A DNA stretch of 41,957 nucleotides from an uncultured Actinomycetes bacterium (GTDB taxonomy: Bacteria > Actinomycetota > Geothermincolia > Geothermincolales > RBG-13-55-18): contig CAKZMC010000026.1 of assembly GCA_937128055.1 (NCBI GenBank), forward strand, positions 1 to 41,957. The letters are read 5' to 3'. Below the pieces are notes generated by a model. That model made no database searches, was not told the origin of the DNA, and was given only the letters and a program-made list of their open reading frames with translations. Position 1 is the first letter of the stretch, and each line of letters opens with the position of its first letter. Positions 33,533 to 41,796 of this stretch are shown one piece after another. Both the position numbers and the translations under genes were made by a program.

Positions 33533-33638
33533 AGATACACTATGCTCTCGATCGACAGTAACGGACCAGGGGTTTACCGGGGAGCGGTTCGCCTGCCCGA
33601 AAGGGGCGCGTCATCGAGGGGTACAGCCGCGATACTGC

Positions 33639-34883
33639 TCAATCGAGCAACATGTGGAAGAAGCGCAGGTAATCGCGCAGGTGGCGCGTGCAGAGGAAGT
33701 TGCGCCTCACCTTCTCGTGCCCGGCATCCCCCATGCGCTGGGCGGTGGCGGGGCTCTCCAGGAGCAGGCAGACCTTCTCCGCCGCCTCCTCGATCCTGTC
33801 TACCAGGAACCCGTTCATGCCGTCGTCCACCTGCAGGAGGATGCCTCCCACCCGGCCGGCAACCACCGGCTTGCGTTTCCACATCGCCTCCGCGACCGTG
33901 AGCCCGAAGCCCTCGCGCAGGGACTTCTGGATGACCACCGTAGCCATGGCCTGGAAGGCGCTCACCTCCACGTTGCCGATGCCCTGCTGGTTGGAGAGGA
34001 GGAATACGTCGGGGTCACCCGCGCTGTACTCGTAGGTCTTCTCATAATAGTGCCACCCCTCCGGGTCGTCGTCCGCCATGCTGGCCAGGTAGACAAGCTG
34101 AACGTCGCGGTGCGCCGCCTTCACCGCGCGGAAGCAGTCGACCAGCCCCAGCGGATCCTTCCAGGGATCGAAGCGCGAGACCTGGAGCATGATGGGCCGC
34201 GTCTCGTCCACCCCGTAACGGCGGGCGATGTCCGACTGCACCCTCTTCTCGGGGATGATGTTCTTGGCGCTCAGGGGATCGATAGACGGCGGGATGAAGG
34301 CCAGGGCCGCGACTTCCAGGGGGGACTTGATGTATTTATCCATGGTGAAGACGGCGCCGTCGTAGCGGTTGATGTAAGCCTTGAGGAATTCCCAGGCGTC
34401 ATCCCGGGCATAGGTGGAATCTATGTGGCAGCGCCAGATCCACTTCCCCTTGCGGAAGGGGGTCCCCTCCAGGGCGGCGATGATGGCGCAGGGCTGGGGG
34501 TCGTGCACGACGACGAAATCGTACTCCTGGTCGAAACGGGAGGCGTTCTCCTCGCATACCGAAAGGTACTTCACCTTCATCTCGTGCGTGATGGGAATCT
34601 CCATCCCCTGCAGGGAATTGTGGAACAGCTTGGTGATGGTAAAGAAATCCTGGTCGCCTTCCATGAGCCTCCACTCGGCGCGCAGCCCAACGCCTTCCAT
34701 CAAGGGGACAAGGGTATAGAGCATCTCCGCCACCCCACCCCCGTGCGCGGTGCTGTTGATATGCAGGACCCTGGCTCCCCGCAGCCCCTTGGCCAGGGAG
34801 CGGATTTCCGCCAGGACCTCCGGGTCGGCTATCCCCTGGTACTGCTCGAGGCTACGCGGTTGCACGGGAACCCTTGGCAGCAT
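33639..34883 (-). CDS. treT: GT4 glycosyltransferase, TreT-like trehalose synthase
   Basis: 414 residues. The N-terminus has HINSTAHGGGVAEML, the characteristic start of trehalose glycosyltransferring synthases; then CHIDSTYARDDAWEF, LQVSRFDPWKDPLGL, and the donor-binding E-x7-E motif in SLREGFGLTVAEAMWKRKP. TreT joins NDP-glucose to glucose to give trehalose in one step. Closeness to otsA and otsB supports a trehalose role, though a glucosyl-phosphate acceptor is possible. ATG 34883 has GGAGG 5 nt upstream. The divergent 267-bp region to the nitroreductase gene holds a TATAAA-like box at 34948-34953 with no clear -35. Confidence 0.82.
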   Translation of the reverse strand: MLPRVPVQPRSLEQYQGIADPEVLAEIRSLAKGLRGARVLHINSTAHGGGVAEMLYTLVPLMEGVGLRAEWRLMEGDQDFFTITKLFHNSLQGMEIPITHEMKVKYLSVCEENASRFDQEYDFVVVHDPQPCAIIAALEGTPFRKGKWIWRCHIDSTYARDDAWEFLKAYINRYDGAVFTMDKYIKSPLEVAALAFIPPSIDPLSAKNIIPEKRVQSDIARRYGVDETRPIMLQVSRFDPWKDPLGLVDCFRAVKAAHRDVQLVYLASMADDDPEGWHYYEKTYEYSAGDPDVFLLSNQQGIGNVEVSAFQAMATVVIQKSLREGFGLTVAEAMWKRKPVVAGRVGGILLQVDDGMNGFLVDRIEEAAEKVCLLLESPATAQRMGDAGHEKVRRNFLCTRHLRDYLRFFHMLLD

Positions 34884-35150
34884 CTTGCCTCCCTCTCGAT
34901 CCCTGTTTCCGGCCGACGATATCCCGGCAAGGCGAATCACCTGTAATTTTATACCACGCCGCCCCGTTCCGCATGCGTTTTCCCTCTTTCCCGCCCCTGT
35001 CTCCCGCGCTTCCCGCCCCGCGCTTTCAACGCGCGCGCCGAATCTGGTAAATTTTCGTTAGCCGCAACGCTGCCGGCGAGCCGCAGCAAGACGGCGCGTG
35101 CCACGCCCTCGCAAGCAACGTACCAAGAGGACGGGGAAGGAGATGATCAC

Positions 35151-35714
35151 ATGGTGATGAAGCTTTTCGAGGAAAGACGCAGCATCCGCAGGTTCGGCGA
35201 CCGCCCCGTGGAGGACGAGAAGCTGCATGCCGTGCTGGAGGCCGCCCGCCTGGCTCCCTCCTGGGCCAACATGCAGTGCTGGCGCTTAATCGTCGTCAAG
35301 GACACGGCGATTAAGGATGCCGTTTCCACCACCTTGGAGAACAACCCCGCCCAGAAGGCGGTGTCCAGCGCGCCGGTGCTCATCGTGGCCTGCGCGGACC
35401 CGGAAGCTTCGGGCAAGGTCAAGGACCAGAGCTACTACCTGGTGGACATCGGCATATGCTTCCAGCAATTATGCCTGGAGGCTTGGAACCAGGGGCTCGG
35501 CACCTGCTGGATAGGCTGGTTCGACGAGGACAAGATCCGTTCTATCCTGGAAGTGCCCGAACATATACGCATCGTGGCCCTGACCCCCCTGGGATACCCG
35601 GCCGTCTATCCCGAGGCGCGCGGCCGCAAATCCCTGCAAGAGATGGTCTTCTACGATAAATGGGGTCAGGTCTTGAATTTTGATACCCAGGGGGGTATTG
35701 AAGCGGGGGAGTAG
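35151..35714 (+). CDS. Nitroreductase-family flavoprotein with a repeat-encoded C-terminus
   Basis: 187 residues. The FMN-dependent family is shown by KLFEERRSIRRFGDRPVEDE, RLAPSWANMQCWRLIVV, VDIGICFQQLCLEAWNQGLG and CWIGWFDEDKIRSIL, with TPLGYP and VFYDKWG at the usual end of the family. The last 13 or so codons after KWG (QVLNFDTQGGIEAGE) are encoded by the start of long repeat copy C, so the original stop was apparently replaced when the repeat arrived. GGAG lies 8 nt before ATG 35151. Substrate unknown. Confidence 0.88.
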   Translation: MVMKLFEERRSIRRFGDRPVEDEKLHAVLEAARLAPSWANMQCWRLIVVKDTAIKDAVSTTLENNPAQKAVSSAPVLIVACADPEASGKVKDQSYYLVDIGICFQQLCLEAWNQGLGTCWIGWFDEDKIRSILEVPEHIRIVALTPLGYPAVYPEARGRKSLQEMVFYDKWGQVLNFDTQGGIEAGE

Positions 35715-36152
35715 GGATTTCTCTCGTTCACCTGACAACACCCGGGGCCGGTCCTCATTCGTTGCCTTTTATAAGACCAAGGGAGAGGCTCCGCCCCTCC
35801 CTTGACCCTCCCCAGACATACTTTGGGGTCAAACCGCGTTCATGTCTGAGAGGGGTCGTTCCTGGGGATGGAGGGCGTCTCGGCCCTCTGGACGGGCCTT
35901 CGCCGCACCCATCCCCCGCAGGCCAAGGAATCTCCTTTCCTTCTTCCGGCCCGGGAAGCCGAGTAATAGTCTCGCTCCGCAGGCTGCGCTGCGACCGACC
36001 CCATAGTTCTCCGGGCAAGTCGGGTGCGGGTCCTTCCTTCTTACGGCCCGGGAAGCCGAGTAATGGCCTCGCTCCGCAGGCCGCGCTGCGACCAACTCGG
36101 CCGTTCCCGGGCAAGTCGGGTGAAGATCCTTCCTTCTTCCGGGCCAGGGCTT
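35661..36152 (+). repeat. Long dispersed repeat, copy C
   Basis: Direct copy of 32102-32607, starting TGGGGTCAGGTC inside the nitroreductase gene. It includes TTGAATTTTGATACCC, the hairpin GATACC/GGTATT, the pyrimidine-rich block, the 36-bp REP-like unit, and two successive ~97-bp sub-units around CTCGCTCCGCAGG with the start of a third. A 152-residue open frame on the minus strand is just the repeat read through and shows repeated RKKEG-like peptides without family features. The 150 bp after it, up to the otsA ribosome site, has no other element I can name. Confidence 0.88.
35813..35848 (+). repeat. 36-bp REP-like element, copy 3
   Basis: Identical to copies 1 and 2. Confidence 0.85.
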
Positions 36153-36304
36153 CAAACAGCGTCCCAGGGGCGGGTTCTGCACATGGTCCCGAGAGACACG
36201 GGGGAGTGGACACGGGCGCTCTTGGCGTTTCTCTGTCAATATATTCCAGCGTATTCCCGCTTCTCAGCGCCGCGGGTGTTATACTCTAATCAAAGGAGGG
36301 GAAT

Positions 36305-37894
36305 ATGGAGCTTGACGAGCTGGACCTGGAAACCATCACACCGCGACAGGTCCGCCAGTACCTCAAGGACAAGTACGTCATCGTCGCCTCCAACCGTGGC
36401 CCGGTGGAGTTCAGGCGCGCGCCGGACGGAAGCATCAAGGCCTACCGGGGCGCGGGGGGAGTGGTCACCGCCATGTCCACCGCCCTCACGGCCACGGACG
36501 CGGTATGGATCTCCACCGCACGCACCAGGGAGGATGCCCGCATCGCCCACGAGACTTCGCATCAGCGACTGGGCATGCCTCCCGAAAGGCCACAGTATTG
36601 GGTCAAGTACATCACGCCCGAGAGCACCGAATACCAGCAGTACTACAACGTGATCAGCAACTCCCTCCTGTGGCCCCTGCAGCACTACCTGTTCGACGTC
36701 ACCCGCAAACCCACCGTAGACGAAACCGTACACGAGGCCTGGGTCAACGGCTACCGGAAGGTAAACCGCCTCTTCGCGGACGAGATCGTGAAGGAGATAC
36801 ATTCCTCGGACAAGAAGCCGCTGGTTTTCCTCCAGGATTACCACCTCTTCCTCTGCGCACATTACATAAGAAGGCGTGAGCCCGACGTCCTCATCCACCA
36901 TTTCACGCACAGCCCGTGGGTGCAATCCGACTACCTGCGCCTGCTGCCCCAGGCCATGCGCAGGGACCTGCTGCAGGGCATGCTGGCAAACGACGTGCTC
37001 GGCTTCCACACCTACCACTATGCCAATAATTTCCTCCACTGCTGCCGCGAGGGAGAGGCGGTGAGGGCATCCGTGGACTTCAAGCGACGTGTGGTCCGCC
37101 ACGGGGAACGGGAGACCTACGTCCGCCACTACCCCATTTCCATAGACCACGAAGCCTTGGAAAGGATTACCAAACGTCAGGAGGTGGCCGAGTACCGCGC
37201 GCGCTTCCTCGCCCTGGCCCAGGACCGCAAGCTCCTGGTGCGCGTGGACCGCGTCGAGCCCTCCAAGAACATCCTGCGCGGGCTACAGGCCTTCGAGCAT
37301 TTCCTGCGACGCCACCCTGAATGGCACAACCGCGTCATCTTCGCCAACGTCCTCTACCCCTCACGCCTGGAACTGGCGGAATACCGGGACCTGAAACGCC
37401 AGGTGGAGGAGCTCTCTCACGCCATCAACCGGGAATACGGTTCTCTGGAGTGGGATCCCGTCTACCTTGATATAGAGGACAATTATCCTCGCTCGGTGGC
37501 CGCCCTCCTGGAGTTCGACGTGCTCCTGGTAAATCCGGTGATAGACGGCATGAACCTGGTCTCTAAAGAGGGGGCGGTGCTCAACACGCGGGACGGGGTG
37601 ATCATCCTCTCCGTGGCAGCCGGCGCTTACCAAGAACTGCGGAACGCGGTAATCCCGGTGAACCCCCTGGACGTGGCGGAGACCGCCAACGCCATCCACC
37701 GCGCCCTGACCCTCAGTGAAAGAAAGAGAAAGGCCATGGCCAAGGCGGCACGCGAAACCGTCCAGGCCAACACGTCCTTCAAGTGGTTCCTCAGGCAGAT
37801 GCGCGCGCTGCGCCTGGTGGAGCGCCAGCGCGAAGAAAGGCGGCGCGAAAAAGAGCCCTTCCCGCCCCTTCCGCGCTACGAAAGCTTCGACTGA
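36305..37894 (+). CDS. otsA: Trehalose-6-phosphate synthase (GT20)
   Basis: 529 residues. GT20 features: VIVASNRGPVEFRRA, the donor-loop GAGGVVTAM, FLQDYHLFLCAHYIRRR, HYPISIDHEAL, VDRVEPSKNILRGLQAFEHF, HAINREYGSLEWDPVY and NPVIDGMNLVSKEGAVLN. It makes trehalose 6-phosphate from NDP-glucose and glucose 6-phosphate. The usual WIGW after the donor loop is replaced by VWISTARTRED, so it is a divergent member and a related sugar-phosphate synthase cannot be ruled out; otsB nearby supports trehalose. AAAGGAGGGG lies just before ATG 36305. A TATACT at 36280-36285 may be the -10 box. Confidence 0.86.
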   Translation: MELDELDLETITPRQVRQYLKDKYVIVASNRGPVEFRRAPDGSIKAYRGAGGVVTAMSTALTATDAVWISTARTREDARIAHETSHQRLGMPPERPQYWVKYITPESTEYQQYYNVISNSLLWPLQHYLFDVTRKPTVDETVHEAWVNGYRKVNRLFADEIVKEIHSSDKKPLVFLQDYHLFLCAHYIRRREPDVLIHHFTHSPWVQSDYLRLLPQAMRRDLLQGMLANDVLGFHTYHYANNFLHCCREGEAVRASVDFKRRVVRHGERETYVRHYPISIDHEALERITKRQEVAEYRARFLALAQDRKLLVRVDRVEPSKNILRGLQAFEHFLRRHPEWHNRVIFANVLYPSRLELAEYRDLKRQVEELSHAINREYGSLEWDPVYLDIEDNYPRSVAALLEFDVLLVNPVIDGMNLVSKEGAVLNTRDGVIILSVAAGAYQELRNAVIPVNPLDVAETANAIHRALTLSERKRKAMAKAARETVQANTSFKWFLRQMRALRLVERQREERRREKEPFPPLPRYESFD

Positions 37895-37911
37895 CCCCCG
37901 CTAAAAATATA

Positions 37912-37973
37912 AGGGGTGGCAGGCCCCGTTCATGTCCGAACATATCCGGGGGCCAGGCCCCGTTCCATGCCCG
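37912..37973 (+). repeat. Diverged pair of REP-like elements after otsA
   Basis: GGGGTGGCAGGCCCCGTTC followed by ATGTCCG matches the right half of the 36-bp element, and 37937-37973 (beginning CGAACATATCCGGGGG and ending CATGCCCG) matches a whole one with several changes. They lie 18 bp after the otsA stop. The array layout mirrors the tandem pair at 41630-41707. Confidence 0.6.
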
Positions 37974-38105
37974 AGCCTCGTTCTCCGCCTCATTTACCGG
38001 GCAGGCGTGCCCGCTCCATACATCCCGGGACTCGCCGGCACCGACCCCGCGCAACTTGATCCTCCCGGGGCAGCGCGAGCTTTCGCCCGCCGTGCACATG
38101 CCCGC

Positions 38106-39389
38106 TCAGGCCATCTTGCGCAGGGCGTTGCGGGTATCCAGCACCGGCAGCCCGGAGCGCGCCACCAGCCCGTAATCCACGTCGCGGTGAGCGGTGACGA
38201 TGACCACGCAGTCGCATCCCTCGAGGGTGCCCGCGTCCAGCGCCACGCTCTCGAGGACCTCCTCCCCCACGGCGAAGGTCGGCACGTGAGGGTCGTGGTA
38301 GAGGACCTCGGCTCCTCTCCCCTTTAAAAGCTCCACGATCTTGGCCGCCGGTGTCTCCCTGGTATCCGCCATGTCCTGCTTGTAGGCAACCCCCAGAAGC
38401 AGGACGCGCGAGCCCTTTACGGCCTTTCCGGCGCGGTTCAATTCCCTCCCCACCAAGCCCACGACGAAATAGGGCATGTTCACGTTGACCTTTCCGGCCA
38501 GCTCTATGAACTCGGTCTGAAAGTCGTACCCCCGCGCTTTCCATGCCAGGTAGAAGGGGTCCACCGGGATGCAGTGCCCCCCGATCCCCGGCCCGGGCCA
38601 GAAGGGCATGAAGCCGAAGGGCTTGCTGGAAGCTGCCTCGATGACCTCCCAGATGTCCAGGCCCATGCGGTCGCAGAGCATCCACAGCTCATTGACCAGG
38701 GCGATGTTAACCCCGCGGAAGATATTCTCCAGCAGCTTGGCCATCTCCGCCACTTCCATGGAGCTCACCGGCACCACCTTCTCCACGAAGCTGCCGTAGA
38801 AGGCCCCGGCCAGGGCAGCGCAGCAGTCGCGCATACCTCCTACCAGCTTGGGCGTATTGGTGATGGTCCAGTCCCGGTTCCCGGGATCCACCCTCTCCGG
38901 GGAATAGGCGAGGTGGAAGTCCTCGCAGGGGGAGAGCCCCGCAGCGGTCATCGCCGGCAGCACCTCCTCGCGCGTGGTTCCGGGATAGGAGGTGGACTCC
39001 AGGACCACCAGCTTGGGCCGCTCCCCCTCGCGGGTGACCTCGCTCACCAGCCGCGACGCGTCGCGCACGTAGCCGAGGTCGGGGTCACGCGTGCGGGAGA
39101 GAGGCGTGGGCACGCAGATGCAGATCACCCCGCAGGCGAGGAGCTCGCCGCTGTCGCCGCTCACGCGCAGCTTCCCCTCCGCGAGGAGCCGTCGCAGGAT
39201 CTCTTCGTCCAGGCCAACGTAGGGGGCCTCGCCTTCCTGGAGGCGTTTTCTTATCATGCTATTTTTTTCCAGCCCAACCACCCAGAAGCCCGCTTTCGCA
39301 ACCTCCATGGCCAGGGGCAGGCCCACGTATCCCAGGCCTATTATCCCCACTACGGCTTCCCTTCTTCCGATGGCCTCCACAAGGTCCAT
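38106..39389 (-). CDS. UDP-sugar 6-dehydrogenase (WbpA/WecC-like)
   Basis: 427 residues. NAD-binding GLGYVGLPLA at 18-27, VPTPLSRTRDPDL, ESTSYPGTTREEV, SPERVDPGN, the catalytic-Cys loop GIGGHCIPVDPFYLAWKA near 270, and GVAYKQDMADTRETP. The ESTSYPGTT and GGHCIPVDP forms favour UDP-N-acetylhexosamine 6-dehydrogenases over UDP-glucose dehydrogenases, giving uronic-acid sugars for surface glycans. AAGGAGG lies 8 nt before ATG 39389. It is divergent from nadE. A 211-bp gap separates its stop from otsA. Confidence 0.88.
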   Translation of the reverse strand: MDLVEAIGRREAVVGIIGLGYVGLPLAMEVAKAGFWVVGLEKNSMIRKRLQEGEAPYVGLDEEILRRLLAEGKLRVSGDSGELLACGVICICVPTPLSRTRDPDLGYVRDASRLVSEVTREGERPKLVVLESTSYPGTTREEVLPAMTAAGLSPCEDFHLAYSPERVDPGNRDWTITNTPKLVGGMRDCCAALAGAFYGSFVEKVVPVSSMEVAEMAKLLENIFRGVNIALVNELWMLCDRMGLDIWEVIEAASSKPFGFMPFWPGPGIGGHCIPVDPFYLAWKARGYDFQTEFIELAGKVNVNMPYFVVGLVGRELNRAGKAVKGSRVLLLGVAYKQDMADTRETPAAKIVELLKGRGAEVLYHDPHVPTFAVGEEVLESVALDAGTLEGCDCVVIVTAHRDVDYGLVARSGLPVLDTRNALRKMA

Positions 39390-39722
39390 TCTCTATCCTC
39401 CTTCATCCCCGCGCCTGACGCCCACGGCAACACTCCCCTTCTCCCCCAGGGTCATCATGCGTCCAAGGCCGCCACCCCGCGTGGCGGCATTCATCCCCGG
39501 GCGCGGCCCGCCGCCATGTCCAATCACCCTTATCGGCCCCGTACTTCCCTACTTTACCGAGATCAACCAGTACCGCACCAGGCCCCGTCCTGTCACCTGC
39601 CGTGACAGCACTCCCGGCTATGATATTATTCAAGATATTCAAGGCGTGGGACAGCGCGCGACCCGGGATCGCGGACTCGCGGCTCGCCGAGGGGTCGCCG
39701 CGGTGATGGGAGGTAAGAAGGC
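39390..39722. other. Divergent intergenic region, dehydrogenase / nadE
   Basis: 333 bp. Apart from the inverted repeat at 39590-39608 and a TATGAT box at 39619-39624, I see no gene or RNA. The 39610-39650 part is locally AT-rich. Confidence 0.4.
39590..39608. promoter_or_regulatory. Palindromic operator-like site upstream of nadE
   Basis: CTGTCAC and GTGACAG form a perfect 7-bp inverted repeat around CTGCC. It is 10 bp upstream of a TATGAT -10-like box (39619-39624) and about 115 bp before the nadE ATG. The size and symmetry suit a dimeric repressor in the region shared with the divergent dehydrogenase gene. It might also be a hairpin. Confidence 0.45.
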
Positions 39723-40502
39723 ATGCCCGTTCTGCCAGCCCTGGACGTGGAAAGGGCCCTGCCGGTGCTCCTCGACTTCATCCGCGAGCGTACGGCGATG
39801 GCGGGCAGGAAGCGCCTGGTGGTGGGGCTTTCAGGCGGCCTGGACTCCGCCGCCTCCGCCTACCTTGCCGCGCGCGCCCTGGGAAGCGGTCACCTCACCG
39901 CTTTTATCCTTCCCTACCGCACCACCCCGCCGCAGTCCATCGAGGACGCTCTCCTTGTGGCGCGGGAACTGGACATCTCCCACCACACCATCGACATCAC
40001 CCCCATGGTGGACGCCTACTTCGCCCTCTTCCCCGACGCCGACCGCAAGCGCAGGGGAAATTTCATGGCCCGCTGCCGCATGGCCGTCCTCTACGACCAG
40101 TCGGCGCGCCTGGAGGCCCTGGTGCTGGGCACCGGCAACCGCACCGAGGCCCTGCTGGGCTACACCACGCTGTGGGGGGATATGGCCTGTGCCTTCTCGC
40201 CGCTCGGCGGCCTCTACAAGACGCAGGTGAGAGCGCTCGCGGCTCACTTGGGAGTTCCCGGAAGCATCCTGGAAAAAGCCCCCACCGCCGACCTCTGGGA
40301 GGGGCAGACCGACGAGGGCGAGATGGGCATCTCCTACGACGACGCGGATCGCATCCTCCACTGCCTCGTCGACCTGCATCTCGACGAGGAGGAGGTAGCC
40401 CGGGAGGGGTACGATCTCTCCCTGGTCCGAAAAGTGAAAGGGAAGGTGGAGGCCTCGGCCTTCAAGCGGCGCATGCCTCCCTGTTGCGAGCTGCCGCCAT
40501 GA
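39723..40502 (+). CDS. nadE: NH3-dependent NAD+ synthetase
   Basis: 259 residues, without the amidotransferase domain, so ammonia is the nitrogen donor. Seen: GLSGGLDSAASAYLAARALG with the PP-loop SGGLDS at 37-42, VLGTGNRTEALLGYTTLWGD, FSPLGGLYKTQVRALA and PTADLWEGQTDEGEMGISY. GGAGG lies 10 nt before ATG 39723. The TGA overlaps the next ATG (ATGA), implying coupling with the GT4 gene. Confidence 0.94.
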   Translation: MPVLPALDVERALPVLLDFIRERTAMAGRKRLVVGLSGGLDSAASAYLAARALGSGHLTAFILPYRTTPPQSIEDALLVARELDISHHTIDITPMVDAYFALFPDADRKRRGNFMARCRMAVLYDQSARLEALVLGTGNRTEALLGYTTLWGDMACAFSPLGGLYKTQVRALAAHLGVPGSILEKAPTADLWEGQTDEGEMGISYDDADRILHCLVDLHLDEEEVAREGYDLSLVRKVKGKVEASAFKRRMPPCCELPP

Positions 40503-41632
40503 GCCGCCGCCTGAAAATCCTCGAGGTATGCAACCTGGACCGCTTCGCCGCCTCTCCCTACCTGCTCCCCTTCTTCAGCAAGCTGGTGGATCGCGGGCAC
40601 GAGGTGCACGTCGCCTGCCGGGTGACCTCGTTCGCGGAGACGCTGCGCGGCGCCGGGCTCGTGGTGCACGAACTGCCCATCACCCGCCGCGTAACCCCCT
40701 TGCGCGACCTCGCTTGCTACTGCCGCCTGAAATCGCTCATACGGGAAGGCAGCTACGACATCGTGCACACCCACAACCCCAAGGACGGCATACTGGGCCG
40801 CGCCGCCGCCTGGAAGGCGGGCGTGCCCCGGGTGATCCACACCTGCAACGGCTTCTATTTCTCGCACCGTTCCTCCTCCGTGAAGCGCCGGCTGGTGCTG
40901 CGCGCGGAGCGCTTCGCGGCCCGGCGCTGTCATCTGGTAATATTTGTCAACACGGAAGACCTGGCCCTGGCTGCCGCCCGGAAGATCGTGGGCCCCGGCA
41001 AGGCGCTGCTGGTCTATAACGGCGTGGACCTGGAGCGCTTTCATCCCGGCGAGGAACCTGAACTGCGCGCCGAGCTGGCGCTGCCGCGTGAGGCGGAGGT
41101 CGTCGGCTACCTCGGGGAGATAAGGCGCGAGAAGAACCTCGACGTGCTGGTAAGGGCGGCGGCGCATCTCCTTCCCAAGCACCCGCAACTGCACCTGGTG
41201 CTGGTGGGCGACTCCTCCCACGAGCCGGGGGAGCCGCAACGGCTGCTCGCGCTGGCCTCGCGCCTGGGACTGGAGGGCCGCCTGCATCTTACCGGCTACC
41301 GGCAGGACCCGGAGCGCTTCCACCGCCTGTGCGACGTGTACGTGCATCCCTCCTCCCGGGAGGGTTTCGGGGTGAGCATCATCGAGGCCATGGCCTCGGG
41401 CGTGCCCGTGGTCGCCAGCCGCGTGCGCGGCCCGCGCGAGATCATCGACGACGGCCTCGACGGCATCCTGGTGCGGGACCGCGACGCGGAGGAGCTCGCG
41501 GCCGCCGTGTCCTTCTTCCTGGAGACCCCGGAGGCGGCTCGCTCCTATGTCCAACGCGCGCTGGAAAAGGTGAAGCGGGAGTTCGACCACCGGGACATGG
41601 TGCGCAAGCTCCTCTCCGCCTACCGCACCTAG
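40499..41632 (+). CDS. GT4 glycosyltransferase
   Basis: 377 residues. Seen: LEVCNLDRFAASPYLLPFF, VHTHNPKDGILGRAAAW, CNGFYF, the donor-domain opening VVGYLGEIRREKNLDVL, HLTGYRQDPERF, and the E-x7-E motif in SREGFGVSIIEAMASGVPVVAS. It probably adds a sugar to a lipid-linked surface glycan. ATG 40499 overlaps the nadE stop by 4 bp. The TAG stop (41630-41632) is the first triplet of a REP-like element, so the insertion either supplied or replaced the original end. Confidence 0.9.
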   Translation: MSRRLKILEVCNLDRFAASPYLLPFFSKLVDRGHEVHVACRVTSFAETLRGAGLVVHELPITRRVTPLRDLACYCRLKSLIREGSYDIVHTHNPKDGILGRAAAWKAGVPRVIHTCNGFYFSHRSSSVKRRLVLRAERFAARRCHLVIFVNTEDLALAAARKIVGPGKALLVYNGVDLERFHPGEEPELRAELALPREAEVVGYLGEIRREKNLDVLVRAAAHLLPKHPQLHLVLVGDSSHEPGEPQRLLALASRLGLEGRLHLTGYRQDPERFHRLCDVYVHPSSREGFGVSIIEAMASGVPVVASRVRGPREIIDDGLDGILVRDRDAEELAAAVSFFLETPEAARSYVQRALEKVKREFDHRDMVRKLLSAYRT

Positions 41633-41665
41633 ACATATCCTGGGGTCAAACCTCGCTCATGTCTG
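41630..41665 (+). repeat. 36-bp REP-like element, copy 4 (tandem pair, first)
   Basis: AGACATATCCTGGGGTCAAA and the ATGTCTG end; one terminal base differs (T for C). Period to the next copy is 42 bp through the spacer GAACAG. Confidence 0.88.
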
Positions 41666-41671
41666 GAACAG

Positions 41672-41707
41672 CAGACATATCCTGGGGTCAAACCTCGCTC
41701 ATGTCTG
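41672..41707 (+). repeat. 36-bp REP-like element, copy 5 (tandem pair, second)
   Basis: Same as copy 4 with C at the first base. It lies immediately upstream of the transposase fragment, the usual REP/RAYT arrangement. Confidence 0.88.
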
Positions 41708-41723
41708 GAACAGCAACAGCATC

Positions 41724-41752
41724 TTGACAAACACAAAAAAGTATAAGAATAT
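41724..41752 (+). promoter_or_regulatory. Possible promoter of the transposase fragment
   Basis: Perfect TTGACA (41724-41729) with GAATAT 17 nt downstream (41747-41752) in an unusually AT-rich stretch. The -10 is poor; TATAAG at 41742 is better in sequence but only 12 nt away. Confidence 0.35.
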
Positions 41753-41796
41753 GTATATGTTATATTAATTTACTAATTAATAATTTAACGAACGAA

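Noticed and set aside
35755-36213. Minus-strand frame of about 150 codons in repeat C (and its equivalents in A and B)
   Set aside because: The frame reads through a repeat with the RKKEG-type peptides being repeated DNA; frames differ between copies and are interrupted.
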